A stretch of DNA of 64,000 bases from Tanypteryx hageni (Eukaryota > Arthropoda > Insecta > Odonata > Petaluridae). Numbering within the stretch: position 1 is the stretch's first letter; every line of letters begins with the position of its first letter. Made by a program: the position numbers and the translations under genes. Where the stretch lies: positions 74,860,838 through 74,924,837 of the forward strand of contig CM054116.1 of the NCBI GenBank assembly GCA_028673005.1, written 5' to 3'. Under the pieces are notes generated by a model. It was not told the DNA's origin and did not search any database. It saw only the letters and a list, made by a program, of their open reading frames with translations. Shown here piece after piece: positions 23,131 through 33,467 of this stretch.

Positions 23131-24137
23131 GAAGTGTTATTAAAACTGTACGTTGCTTTAATTTTTGTTTTTAATTTTAACAACGTTACATTTCATTCAC
23201 TCAATATTAATTAGGTTTACCTAGCCTAGACACATGCGGAGAAGGAAACTGCCTCCCTTCCCGTAAGGCAAATGATTCTTACTTCGACAATTTCTCAATA
23301 TTAACCATTTTAATATTCTATATAATGTAATTGAAATAACAGCCATGCATTTAGCTCAATGCATTTGTCGATCTGTTTAAACAAAACAACCCTGAATTTC
23401 TCGTTCGAAGTTTACAATCCGATGGAAATTTCTGAACGCTCATCATCATCAAAATTCACTTCTCTAAATCACATATTTGCGAGGCACATATTTCGTTATA
23501 TTAGTTTGAGAGCAACATTTCCTTCCAGTTTCCGCTTAGGATAGAATCCCTTCGTCGAATAATTCATTCCCAGAGAGTGCCTGTTTCTTTTTTCCGACGC
23601 AACGATGGTATGGCATCATCCTACACTTGCGCCCGCGAATCACGCTTTTTTTTTCAAATCCTAGATGTGGAATCATTGGCTTCATCATTCCACCCTCCTT
23701 TTCCTCCTCTCTCTCTCTCGCCCCCTCGCGCCCACTCCTCTTGATTCCGCTTCCCTCCACCTCTCTCGGGCACCAACGCACCTCTCTCTCCCTCCCTCTT
23801 ATTCCTCCTCCGAACCTCATTTCCTCAATTTCTACCGAAAGGCACTTCCCGGTGCTGCGTCGGAAGCCCCTTCAAAAACCAATCACTGATCTTGCATTGG
23901 CAAACAAGGGGAGAAAGAGAGGAGAGGGGACGAGAGAGAGGAAGAAGGTGGAAGGCCAAGGACTGCCGATTTCGATGAATTGAAATGTTCAGATAATCCG
24001 ATCGATGGAGCTCGTTGACACGAGTGGAGATGCGAGTCAATCATGACTCCCCCCCCCACCCTATTTCTCTCTCTCTATTTATCTGTACACTGAGGAGCAC
24101 AGGTGGAGAGGGCTAAGATCTCGCATTTTCTGCTTTC
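23131..24137. other. Non-coding; CT-rich 23690-23790 and GA-rich 23905-23950
   Basis: There is no recognisable gene. The frames at 23536-23983 on both strands translate low-complexity sequence. Confidence 0.45.
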
Positions 24138-24474
24138 GTCAAAAGCAGGGGTCTCCAAACTACGGCCCGCGCAGTGCTTTCATCCGGCCCGCCTTACCCC
24201 ACATATTTCTTCAAGTTATGTGCATTTACCAGAAGGAGTTTTCATTGAGTATCATTTATGATATCTAAACGATATTTTCCGCGTACTTGGATGCAATATA
24301 CTTTTAATATAGGCAAATGCCATATTACAGAATCGAAAAATTCTCAAAACTTGCTCTTTGAAAATTTCACACGGCCCGATCAGTCATTTGAAAGGTTGTA
24401 TGAGGCCCGCACAGTGGTTCATGGAGCTTCATGTGGCCCTTTCATCAAAAAGTTTGGTGACCCCGGATCAAAAG
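24138..24474. mobile_element. Non-autonomous hAT element (MITE)
   Basis: A 321-bp element (24146-24466) starts CAGGGGTCTCCAAACTACGG and ends AGTTTGGTGACCCCGG. GTCAAAAG on the left and ATCAAAAG on the right form an 8-bp duplication with one mismatch. Internal GGCCCGC blocks are shared in style with the element at 13402. The 107-codon plus frame across it is fortuitous. Confidence 0.88.
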
Positions 24475-25300
24475 TACCGAGTTCCTCTCTTGATTGTTTC
24501 CCAAGAGATGGCGAGAACGTATTCACAAGGGGCTCTGGTGTAGATTGCTGTTATCTTTTCATATGGGAAAGAATTAAATAGGGTTTCTGATTGAGAGAAT
24601 GAAGAATTAATCGTGTTTATATCGAGAGTAATTCCTTATTTTCTGTACAGTTAAACGAAAACAGATTCGATATGTTTTTAAACAACGTAAATAAATGGCA
24701 TTGGTTTAAATAACGAAATAAATTTAAATTTATAACATGTCATTTCCGTGTAACACGAATGTATTGTTTAGAGTAATGATAGCGTTATGGGTCGCATTGG
24801 AATGTTCGGAAAAATAAATTTAAAACGAAGCATTACAGTAAACTCGATATTACATAAAATTTTAAATAAATAATAATAAAGCGTTCTTGGAATCTGGTCC
24901 TGAAATTCTATGGATATTTTTGGATCACATTCCTTACAAAGACATTTTTACGTCGCACCGAAAAAGGCAGATAAAACGGAAATTTATCTCGTTGGTGAAA
25001 AATTCCTCCACGCTTGGCCTTCCGGGAAACTATTTGATCATAATGGACAAGGAACCAATTAAACGCCGTTCGGCCGACGATGCGGTGGCTAAACGCCCCA
25101 AAACGTTATTACGCTCCTCCCTTTAACCGCAATTAACTCGATATGCTGGGACGAGCAAACGTCCGATTAATGACCGAGCTACGCTCTCGTGTATAGGAAG
25201 GGGAGCTGACGACTGACCGCCCCTCTTAAGTCGCTTCCAATACACACGCATGCGGTCATAATGCTCGGCTATAATGAACAGACATGGTTACCATACACGT
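24475..25300. other. Non-coding, nothing recognised
   Basis: AT-rich to mixed sequence without gene or transposon signals. Confidence 0.4.
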
Positions 25301-25700
25301 CACTCACGCGTTCTCTTTCTCCCCCTGTCTCCCTTCAGTCATCTTCCTCCATCCCCTCCCACTCCCTCACTCTCTTCCTCATATATGTAGCCTCTTCCTA
25401 TTCCATCCCATCCATCTTCGACCTTCTTTCTCTCTCTTCCTCCAAGCCATTCATCATAAATTCTCTTTCTTTCTCTACTCTCCCTCCACTCTCTTTCTCA
25501 CTGTATTCCTGCATTCTCCCCATTTCCATCCCTTATCTCTCACTACACCTCCCTACCACTTTCCTCCCACTTCACCTCTCGCTGTTTCCCCTTCTCTCAC
25601 TGCCCACTTCCCCCTCTCTCCCGCCTCCTCCCTGTCCCCCCTCTCCCACGCCAACCCTCCTCCCTATTCCCCACACGTCCCCACCTCTCGCTTCCACCTC
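25301..25700. repeat. Polypyrimidine tract
   Basis: This is nearly pure C+T on the plus strand. The 207- and 245-codon plus frames that cover it are serine/proline/leucine low-complexity translations, and a third frame runs on the minus strand, so no gene is called. A GAGAGAGAGG run follows at 25810-25860. Confidence 0.8.
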
Positions 25701-26129
25701 CAAAGCATACTCCCGGGACATCGATCAATCTCGCTTGGGAGCTATGACAACGACCGCCCAATCTCACTCTGGGATGCTGTGTACAGGAGTGGCGTGGGGA
25801 AGCGTGGGAGGGAGAGAGAGAGAGAGGGAGGATGGGATGGAGGGAATGAAAGGGAGAGACAGAGGAAAGGGGCTCTGGGCGTGAGTGGGTGTGAGGAAAG
25901 CGGTGCCCCAAAGAGCTCCTCTGAACATAGGCGCCGAGAGCGTCTCGCCTTTCGAAAAGGCGTCGCGGTGTTTGATGGAATATTGACGGAAGCAATAGGA
26001 CCGAGCGTATTTTTATCTTAAATCTCTCAGCCCATCCCATCCCAGCCCATTCTTTTGACAAATGGCGTCCATGTGTGGCCGTGCGCCGGTTGGTTTATAT
26101 ATATAAGTACATACATACACACACACATG

Positions 26130-26136
<7 letters not shown>

Positions 26137-26161
<25 letters not shown>
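26137..26161. repeat. Short (TA)n run at the left edge of the Penelope-like element
   Basis: Alternating TA precedes the first base of the PLE tail. A matching short TA run (29723-29736) lies at the other end. Confidence 0.85.
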
Positions 26162-26182
26162 AAGCTTACGGAAGAGGAAAGG

Positions 26183-26371
26183 TAAATGGATGGCAACAAG
26201 TTGTTGGGATAAGGAAGCCCAGTGAGCACTCACCAATAAGATGACTTCAGGTTGGTGAACTGCTGGGGGTTTCGAAGTGACACACGTAAATCGAACACAA
26301 AAATCACGGAAGCTTTCGGGGACGATCCCTTCTTCAGCACAGGAGAGAGACGACTGAGGGCGGTGACACTG
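26183..26371 (-). repeat. PLE1 terminal repeat, inverted arm
   Basis: This arm begins TAAATGGATGGCAACAAG and ends GCGGTGACACTG. It is the inverted partner of 29538-29724 and contains a hammerhead-like core at 26314-26337 on the minus strand. Confidence 0.92.
26306..26342 (-). ncRNA. Hammerhead-ribozyme-like core in PLE1 arm
   Basis: On the minus strand CTGAAGA (26331-26337) leads into AGGGATCGTCCCC, which forms a perfect GGG/CCC stem II with a five-base loop. GAAA (26314-26317) and the palindrome AAGCTT follow. The other arm has the same motif with one stem II mismatch. Confidence 0.6.
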
Positions 26372-26498
26372 GGTGGAGGCATGAGGGTGTAAGGGTAGTG
26401 CGGAAAAGTCGGGGATTGGAGGATACGAAGGGGGTTGCGGAATGGCAGAAAGGGAGTGAAATGCTAGCGAAGGTTGAGGCCAGGGGGAGTGAAGGAGT

Positions 26499-27162
26499 TT
26501 AAAAGATGGATATGCACAAGCTCCCACTGACGGAGTTTGGGAGCCGAACATTACCGGGGAGAGCACGAATGGCCCTTACCGTGAAGCAATCATTAAATAT
26601 AAGGTTGTCATTGTTCGCATGAACGGCTACAGGCAGCGGTCGTTTAAGAATGACGCTGTTGTGGTGGCCGTTCATGCGGATCTTGAGGGGATTGCTGGTG
26701 AGGCCAAAATAGAAACCGGGACATTGGGTGCATCCCAGGAGGTAAATGATATTGCAGGTGGTGCAGTTGGTGGGAGAAGATATGGGGTAGGTGATATTAG
26801 TTTTGGGGCTGGAAAAGGAATTGCAGGGGAGTTTATTGGGCATGTGAGACATTGGGGTCTACCGCAGTGGTGAGATCCGGCAGGGTGCAGAGGAGTGGGT
26901 GCTGGGGGTTCTTTTTTCCATAAAATGTTTGCCAGATTAGGGAGTCGGCGGAAGGAGAGGATCGGTAGACTAGGAAATGGAACCTGATGAGGGATGTGAA
27001 TATCGTGGATGCCGAGGAAAAAAGGGTGCTTTGGGTGTGTTTGGGGGTGGGATCGGTGATGGCGTGGCTATTGGGATGGGAGTTAGGGGTGGTTGGTGCG
27101 ATTACCCGCCGGATTTGGTCCCGGATCAGATCCGGCGGGTATCCGCGCTGTAGAAAGGCATG
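26499..27162 (-). pseudogene. PLE1 C-terminal part: RT thumb, linker and GIY-YIG endonuclease
   Basis: Reading on the minus strand from 27162, the frame resumes the reverse transcriptase with GYPPDLIRDQIRRVIA and runs through a proline/serine-rich linker. After a frame change near 26840 it enters the endonuclease. The GIY-YIG signature is CNIIYLLGCTQCPGFYFGLT, followed by LKIRMNGHH, which supplies the Arg and His typical of Penelope endonucleases. This nuclease nicks the target and provides the primer for reverse transcription. The frame change and the upstream insertion show that the copy is dead. An 11-bp inverted repeat (ACCCGCCGGAT) falls in this coding region near 27105-27142. Confidence 0.88.
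27149..27162. repeat. Target site duplication, left copy
   Basis: TGTAGAAAGGCATG is repeated exactly at 27781-27794, bracketing the 618-bp insert. Confidence 0.9.
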
Positions 27163-27780
27163 ATCTGCGAAGGTGCAAGAACCAGGGCGTGGAATGGATG
27201 TCGATTGGACTAATCCAGGCCAGGACCGGACGTGCGGGGTGTAGAGCCCCATCCTTCACGAGGTGCAGATGACGCTAACTAAACACGCCGGATCTAGAAT
27301 TGGACTTCGATAAATCATGCCGTTGTGGAATGCATACCCAGGGGACTGCACCACCGGCCGCCGGTGCCGGAAAACGAGTAGCCGGCCCTATAGGGCCAGC
27401 GACCGACCCACCAATGTCGATCTCCCGTGGGAACCCAGGAGGAAATATTGGTACCGCGGGTGCCAGGCAATTGCGTCCCGGGCAACTGGGTTGGATTCGC
27501 GGGGGCTGTTGGTAGTGCCTTAGGGCAGCGGAAGCTAGACCGCAAACCCCACCGGGAGAGGAATGAACGCCGAGCGGTTTGTTAATCCTGGTAGTTCGTG
27601 CCGCCAGTGGGGCACGGACGCGTCGGGCCAACGTGTGGTCCTGCCTTGAATGGCCCTCGGAAGCGAGGTGAAAAACTCCGCAATCTGCTTGCAGTTGCGG
27701 CGGGAATATGGCCGCCAGGCCGAGGTGTCCCGTAAACGCGAGGGGGCGCGGTCTAGAAGCGTGCTTGAGTGCTTACCCAT
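27163..27780. mobile_element. Unclassified 618-bp GC-rich insertion inside PLE1
   Basis: The PLE reading frame is interrupted here: EHAFLQ before and RGYPPDL after join perfectly if the segment is removed. A 14-bp direct repeat TGTAGAAAGGCATG flanks it (27149-27162 and 27781-27794), which is a target site duplication. The insert is GC-rich, unlike its surroundings, and has short overlapping frames (up to 118 codons on the minus strand) without a recognised domain. The duplication length suggests insertion by target-primed reverse transcription, i.e. a truncated LINE or a SINE-like unit, but there is no poly(A) and no clear Pol III box pair. I cannot name its family. Confidence 0.8.
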
Positions 27781-27794
27781 TGTAGAAAGGCATG
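27781..27794. repeat. Target site duplication, right copy
   Basis: This is an exact copy of 27149-27162. Confidence 0.9.
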
Positions 27795-28240
27795 TTCGAG
27801 GGTGGAGCAGTACTCGGACAGCGAATTTCTGTTTGAGCAGATTCTCCGCCCTCGGCGGGCTAGGGCGTAGGTAATTGAGGTTTTGGTGTTGAGGGGATGG
27901 CAGCTGTCGAATTGGAGATATTGAAGGGGGTTGGAGGGCTTGGGATACACGCTGGTGTGGATTTTGTTTTCCCGGATGGAGAAATCTACATTCAGGAAGG
28001 TGATGTTGGAGGCAGAGGAGTGGTAGGTGAAGGAAAACGTGGGGTGGGATGTAAGGCGTTGTAAAAAGGAATGTAGGGAGTCAGGTCCATGCGTCCAGAG
28101 AAGAAAAATGTCGTCAATATACTTCAGCCATAGGAGTGGTCTGGGGTATACGTCAAGAAAGCGTTCCTCCCATTCCCCTAAGAAGATATTGGCATAGGAG
28201 GGCGCCTTGCGGGTGCCCATCGCAGTACCTTTTATTTGTA
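27781..28240 (-). pseudogene. PLE1 reverse transcriptase palm region
   Basis: The minus frame contains RHYVQIKGTAMGT, the APSYANIFLGEWEE stretch, and WLKYIDDIFLLW with the catalytic YIDD box. ITFLNVDF, TSVYPKPSNPLQYL, CHPLNTKTSI and RICSNRNSLSEYCSTLEHAF follow. These motifs in this order are characteristic of Penelope-type reverse transcriptases. The frame joins the upstream 295-codon frame through a shift in a run of six A residues near 28265. It ends in the foreign insertion just after HAFLQ. Confidence 0.92.
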
Positions 28241-28255
28241 CATAGTGGCGCCCTC

Positions 28256-29487
28256 CTAAAGAGAAGTTGTTTTTTGGAGCAGCATTTCAGCCAGCTCCGT
28301 TAGGAAATGGGAGGAGGGTCTTGCGTCAGATGGTCTTGAGTCCAGTGATTTTCTCAGGGCGGACAGTCCTTGGTTGTGAGGAATATTGTTGTAGAGGGAG
28401 CAAACGTCTATAGTGGACATGATTGTGTTAGGTGGGAGAGGGGAAGGGAGTAATTTGAGGCGTTGTAGAAAGTGGTTAGTGTATTTGATAAAAGATGGTA
28501 TTTGACGGACGAGAGGTTGTAGGTGGGAGTCAACAAAAGCAGAGATGCGTTCCGTGGAAGAGTTAAAGCTGACAACAATGGGACGGCCGGGGATGTTGGG
28601 TTTGTGGATTTTTGGAAGAAGGTAGAAGGTTGGTGTCCGCGGTGTATTGGGGATCATCAGGGAAATGGTGAAATCAGGGATGCCTTCTTGTTTTCCCACG
28701 GATCGCAGATATGCAGAAATTTCTGAGGAATGGAGGTCGGTGGGGTTGGAGGGGAGAGGAAGGTAAGAGATTTGGTCGGATAGTTGGAGAAGGGCTTTGT
28801 CGTTGTAATGCGAGCGGTCCATTACCACGGTGGTGGTACCTTTGTCTGCAGGAAGAATAATAATTTTGGCGTTGCGTTTCAGCGTATAAATAGCGTGTCT
28901 TTCTGGTTTCGTCAAATTGTCGTGGTGGTCAAGAAGTTCGGGAAAGTTGGGCTGGGCGACTGCGTGAATGGCGTAGCTATCATATTGCTCGATGGTGTGG
29001 TGGGGAGGAAGAGAGGGATGTACTGGGAAGGGAGTCTGAAGGAGGAAAGGGGTTGGGAGGTGCGTCGGGAGAAGGCGAGAGATTGGATGTGGGTGGGGCG
29101 GCTTTGAGGTGGAGTAAGCGGACGAGGGCTTGTATGTCGGCAAGGAGACAAAGATTTTGTGGTACAGAAGGAGAGACCGCGGGAGAGAAGGGCATTCTCG
29201 GCGGGGGTGAGAGCATGAGAGGAAAGGTTCAGGACGTCATCTGACTGGGAGGAGTTTGCGGTACGCGTGGAGGTGGGGGTCTGCGGAGAATTGGGGTGCA
29301 TCCTAGGTTCGCGGGTTGATGCAAAGGGAGACCTCCTGAGAGAGTGTAGTAGCGGTGGGGTAGGGATGCCCAAAAGGTTGGCCAAGGAGGGTTTTTGGGC
29401 GAGGAGGGGCGGGGGAGGGGAAATGTTGGACTTGCCAGCTGGGATGATGGGGAGAGGTAGGCTGAGCTGGAGTTGGCGGACGTACAT
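28256..29487 (-). pseudogene. PLE1 N-terminal region and RT fingers
   Basis: Two overlapping minus frames make up this part. The upstream one (from 29487) has the N-terminal signature DDVLNLSSHALTPAENALL and RGLSFC, seen in Penelope proteins. A frame change near 29100 leads to the second, with NLTKPERHAIYTLKRNAKII, ILPADKGTTTVVMDRSHYND, YLLPKIHKPNIPGRPIV and STIDVCSLYNNIPH, which carries the first catalytic Asp of the reverse transcriptase. The G-rich plus-strand frames over the same stretch are shadows. The region from 29500 to the right arm is the short 5' untranslated part. Confidence 0.9.
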
Positions 29488-29537
29488 AAGAGAAAGATTG
29501 CGTATGAGTCTGTTTCGGTTGGCTGCGACATCTTCTG

Positions 29538-29724
29538 CAGTGTCACCGCCATCAGTTGTCTCTCTCCTGTGCTGAAGAAGGGATCGTCACCGAAAGCTTC
29601 CGTGTTTTTGTGTTCGTTTTACGTGTGTCACTTCGACACCCCCAGCAGTTCGCCAACCTGAAGTTATCTTATTGGTGAGTGCTCACTGGGATTCCTTATC
29701 TCAACAACTTGTTGCCATCCATTT
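29538..29724 (+). repeat. PLE1 terminal repeat, second arm
   Basis: This is the inverted partner of 26183-26371. It contains the hammerhead-like core on the plus strand and ends TTGTTGCCATCCATTTATAT. Confidence 0.92.
29566..29605 (+). ncRNA. Hammerhead-ribozyme-like core in PLE1 arm
   Basis: CTGAAGA (29572-29578), AGGGATCGTCACC as stem II with one mismatch relative to the other arm, and GAAA (29592-29595) followed by the AAGCTT palindrome. A short G-C/G-U helix I can form with CGTG downstream. Confidence 0.55.
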
Positions 29725-29737
29725 ATATATATATATA

Positions 29738-31853
29738 CTACCTTGAGGAAAACATTTGTCAACAGAAATTTACGAATAGGCATTTGGAACGTAAGAAATA
29801 TGAGAAATGTAGGAAAGCTAGAGAACTTGAAAGAAGAAATGAGAAGAAATAGAGTTGAAATTATAGGACTGATCGAAACTAGATGGGAAGGAGAAGGACA
29901 GTTCGACTTGGAAGAGTTCACTGTAGTTTACTCTGGAGGAAATAGTGGGGGAAGGGGAGTAGGTCTGGTACTTAGGAAAGATATGATGATGAGCGTTACA
30001 AAGATAATAGCAACGAACGATAGACTGATGGCAATAAAGTTAAAAGCAGTCCGAGTGGACATGCTGGTAATCCAGAAATATATGTCAACGTCAGCTCATG
30101 AAGATGAAGAAATCGAGGAGATTTATGAGCAAATTAATGGCATTTACGAAGAAGACGGAAGAGGAAAGGTAAACTGCATAATAATGGGAGATTGGAACAG
30201 CATAGTCGGAGAAGGACAGGAAGAAAATGTTGTCGTGCAAAACGGACTTGGGAAGAGATACCGAGAAGGGGAAAACTGGTAGAATTCTGCATCAATAATG
30301 ACCTTGTAGTGACTAATACATGGTTCAAAAACCATAAACGAAGGTAATACACATGGAAGAGCCCAGGAGATAGAATGGGATGCCAAATAGATTACATCCA
30401 AGTAAAACAAAGATTCAGGAACAGCATAAAGACCACCAAGTCAGTACCAGGAGCAGACATTGATTCAGATTAAAGCCTTCTAATAGTTGACGTAAGTACA
30501 AAGCTCAACCAAATAAGAAAAACTAAAATAGAAAGACAGGCTTGGAACCTAGAAAAACTGAAAGAAAGTCAGGATGTAGTCAGCATGAAGTTGGAAGATC
30601 GCCTAACAAATTTGGAAAACAAACCAAAGACCGTGGATATAGAATGGGAAGAAATTAAAACCAGTATCAAGGATACTTGGATAAAGAGATTGGAAAACAA
30701 GAGAAGAAAATCAGAAAACCACGGATCACTAAGTAAATGCTGGAGAAAATGGATGAGAGACGAAAATGGAAAAACGTTAGCAGTGAAGAAGGTAGAGCCA
30801 ACTATAGACGTATAAACAATGAGTTGAGAATGATAACATATAAAGATAGAGAAAATTGGATAAAAGAAAAATGTGATGAAATACAACAAATGGAAAAGTT
30901 AGGACGATACGATGTGATGTACGCTAGAGCACTAGAATTAGAAGATAAGAAGTCTAATGGAATTCGTGGTAAAGGAATTATGAATACGGCTGGGAAGACA
31001 GTATCAGAAACAAAGGATGTAGCACAGGTATGGGAAGAATACATTAAGGAACTATACAGCTAGCAGGCAGGATCGGCAAAAATAGAACTGAAAGATGAGG
31101 AAAACATTGAAGAAGACAACTTAGGACCAAGTATTATGGAGAGAAAAGTAGAAAAAGCGGTAGTGGAACTAAAGAAAGGGAAAGCCATAGGCAGCGATGA
31201 AATACCGGCTCAGGTACTTAAAGTCATGGGAGCAGAAGAACTAAAAGTGATCAATAAATTCATTAACAAGATTTACGACACGGGAGAGTGGCCTCGGGAT
31301 TTCCTAGAAGTAACAATGATCCCTCTAAAGAAGAAGCCAAAGGCAATGTAGCGTAACGACTACAGAACGATAAGCCTTCTGTCACACACGCCGAAGATCA
31401 TCACGGAGATTCATAAAAAAATGCTGGAGAAAAAGTCAGAAGAAATGCTAGGGATAGATCAATTCGGTTTCAGAAAAGGACGAGGAACTAGAGATACTAT
31501 ATGGGTAGTTAGAATCATATCAGAAAGGGCAATAGAATACAGTCAAGATATCTGCGTATGTTTTGTAGACTGGCAGAAGGCCTTTGATAGATAAATTGGG
31601 TAATGTTGCTGAAGATATTAAAGGATATAGATGTAGACTGGAAAGACAGGAGACTGATCAGGAATCTATATGTGAATCTAGTTGTAAAGGTCAGGTTGGA
31701 GAATGCGGACACCTGCGGAGAAAATATTGGTAGAGGAATAAGACAGGGCTGCTGCGTATCGCCGACCCAAGTTTCATGCTATAAACACCTTGAAAGCATC
31801 AAAACAAGAGAAGCAAAATGTACGGATGAGATAAATATATGTACATACATATA
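29738..31853 (+). pseudogene. RTE retrotransposon copy A, decayed
   Basis: Homology to the intact element begins at CTACCTTGAGGAAAAC (compare 4930), so the tRNA-like leader is missing. The endonuclease region is readable at 29743-30282, with IGIWNVRNM, LIETRWEGEGQF and MGDWN; it then shifts frame. Pieces at 30737-31063 and 31136-31351 continue the linker and the start of the reverse transcriptase. The GFRKGRGTRD and RQGCC motifs follow near 31470 and 31745. At about 31768 the sequence jumps from CVSPT directly to the KHLESIKTREAKCTDEI part, an internal deletion of the YADD region. The copy is dead and ends against a short TA/CA-rich joint. Confidence 0.88.
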
Positions 31854-32426
31854 ACCTTTCGGTTTCAGAAAAGGACGAGGAATTAGACTTGCTATAGGGG
31901 TAGTTAGAATCATATCAGAAAGGACAATAGAATACAGTCAAGATATGTGTATGTTTCGTAGACTGGCAGAAGGCCAATATAGAGTAAATTGGGTAATGTT
32001 AATGAAGATATTAAAGGATATTGGTGTAGACTAGAAAGACAGGACACTGATCAGGGTCTATATTTGAATAAAGTTGTAAAAGTCAGGTTGGAGAATGCGG
32101 ACACCAGGAGAGTAAATATCGGTAGAGAAGTAAGACAGGGCTGCTGTCTATCGCCGACACTATTCAATATATATGGAGAAATGGAGAAAGTCTAGTGCAA
32201 GAAGCGTTAGAAGGCACAGGAGATTTCAAAATTGGAGGAAGGATTATAAGACCGGTAAAATACGCGGATGATCAAGTACTTCTATGAAGAAAGAAACAGG
32301 AACTCCAGAAAATGATAAATAGACTAGTAATAACAGGTAGAAAATACAGTATGGAAATAAATACAGAAAAATCCAAGGTCATTCGATTATCGGGCAAAAG
32401 AAGAGAATCTGAACATAAGTATTGGT

Positions 32427-32570
32427 TAGATGTAAAGTACTCCTTTAGCCAAACAATTAGAGGGGATTACAACACCCAATGCATTTCGTCCACAAGGTGG
32501 GCATCTTCAGGGGCAAAACCTGTCTCAACAGTGACTGGGAGTCGACTGCGAAGATTTGAACGGAAAGAAT
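32427..32570 (-). repeat. PLE2 terminal repeat, inverted arm
   Basis: This is the reverse complement of 33331-33467 with a few differences. A hammerhead-like core is readable on the minus strand at about 32478-32515. Confidence 0.9.
32478..32515 (-). ncRNA. Hammerhead-ribozyme-like core in PLE2 arm
   Basis: On the minus strand CTGAAGA, a stem II that can form CCAC/GTGG around CTT, then GAAA and TGCATT are present. The sequence differs from the other PLE2 arm at two stem positions. Confidence 0.5.
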
Positions 32571-33350
32571 TATGAAGACGACCAAGAAACAAGTGAAGCG
32601 CGGAAAGATTTTTCGGCGTGTGTGTTGTTTACATCAGTCAGTTTGTATAAGGTCTTGTTAAAATCTGTGTCCGTGTTTATAAGTGTATTCCGGTTTTTGT
32701 AAATGTGAAGGTTTTCTAACGAGTTTAGTGAGTTGTTGGCTGAAGTTATCAATTTTAAATTTACGTTTATACTGTGACCTGTTTCTAAAATGTGGTTGGC
32801 AACGCTTGATTTTTCAAAACGATTATATTTATAGTGAGCCATGTGTTCCTTAAAGCGTGTTATTAGTTTCCTTCTTGTTTGTCCTATATACTTTTGGCAC
32901 AGTGTGAGCATTGTATTTTATGAATTCCGGACTTGTTCAATGTTTCTGTTGTGTCTTTTGTACTGCCCAGTAAATTTTTCAAATTATATGGATTTTTATA
33001 TGTTATTGTATAATTCTTATGCTTAAAATTTTTGTTCAAGACCCTGTTTAATGGTGGGAAATAAGGCAAATTGTTATCGTATCCAAGTTTAGTGGCAATT
33101 TGTTTTATGTGTTTTAGTTCCTTTGCATATCTAATTTTATTAAGGGGGATGTTACATAATCTATATGTTAAAAATTGAAACACAGCTATTTTTTGGTTCA
33201 TAGGGTGAAAGGAGTTATTTAGGAATGAGGTTATCAGTATGTGTAGGTTTTCTAAAAATGTCAAACTCAATGTGTTGTCTATTATTTATGATTATCAAGT
33301 CCAAAAATGGCAAGGTGTTGTTTTCTTCAAGTTCAAATCTTCGCAGTCGA
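32571..33350 (-). pseudogene. PLE2 RT C-terminus and GIY-YIG endonuclease
   Basis: Minus-strand frames give NNTLPFLDL, FRKPTHTDN and FHPMNQKIAVFQFLTYRL, typical of the thumb side of Penelope reverse transcriptases. KHIKQIATKLGYDNN and then KIQCSHC follow. After a frame change near 32900 the endonuclease continues as KKYIGQTRRKLITRFKEHMA and ends with SSVANHILETGHSIN. YIGQT and the R...H spacing are the GIY-YIG signature. The reverse transcriptase catalytic core is missing because the element was truncated at its 5' end on insertion, so the copy cannot move by itself. Confidence 0.9.
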
Positions 33351-33467
33351 CTCCCAGTCGCTGTTGAGACAAGTTTTGCCCCTGAAGATGCCCACCTTGT
33401 AGGCGAAATGCATTGGGTGTTGTAATTCCATCTAATTGTTTGGCTAAAGGAGTACTTTACATCTAAT
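33331..33467 (+). repeat. PLE2 terminal repeat, second arm
   Basis: This is the inverted partner of 32427-32570 and contains the clearest PLE2 hammerhead-like core. Confidence 0.9.
33376..33420 (+). ncRNA. Hammerhead-ribozyme-like core in PLE2 arm
   Basis: CTGAAGA (33382-33388) is followed by TGCCCACCTTGTAGGC, with GCC/GGC as stem II, and GAAA (33405-33408). The self-complementary AATGCATT follows as a minimal helix III. UGCCC before the core can pair with GGGUG after it as helix I, which places cleavage after the second T of GCATT. All three helices can be drawn. Confidence 0.65.

Larger units (their letters stand above)
26164..29724 (-). mobile_element. Penelope-like retroelement (PLE1), EN-plus type
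   Basis: The element is read on the minus strand and codes for a Penelope-type reverse transcriptase followed by a GIY-YIG endonuclease. Its terminal repeats are in inverted orientation: 26183-26371 and 29538-29724 are reverse complements with roughly a dozen differences in ~188 bp. A ~19-bp tail (26164-26182) extends beyond the left repeat, a feature known for Penelope-like elements. Short TA runs border both ends. Frameshifts and a 618-bp insertion make this copy inactive. Related terminal repeats occur at 2629-2818 and 4229-4500. Confidence 0.92.

Noticed and set aside
25284..26021. 245-codon plus-strand frame
   Set aside because: It translates a polypyrimidine tract into serine/proline/leucine-rich sequence, with competing frames on both strands and no domain.
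28784..29575. Glycine-rich plus-strand frames (107 and 102 codons)
   Set aside because: They are antisense to the Penelope-like reverse transcriptase on the minus strand.
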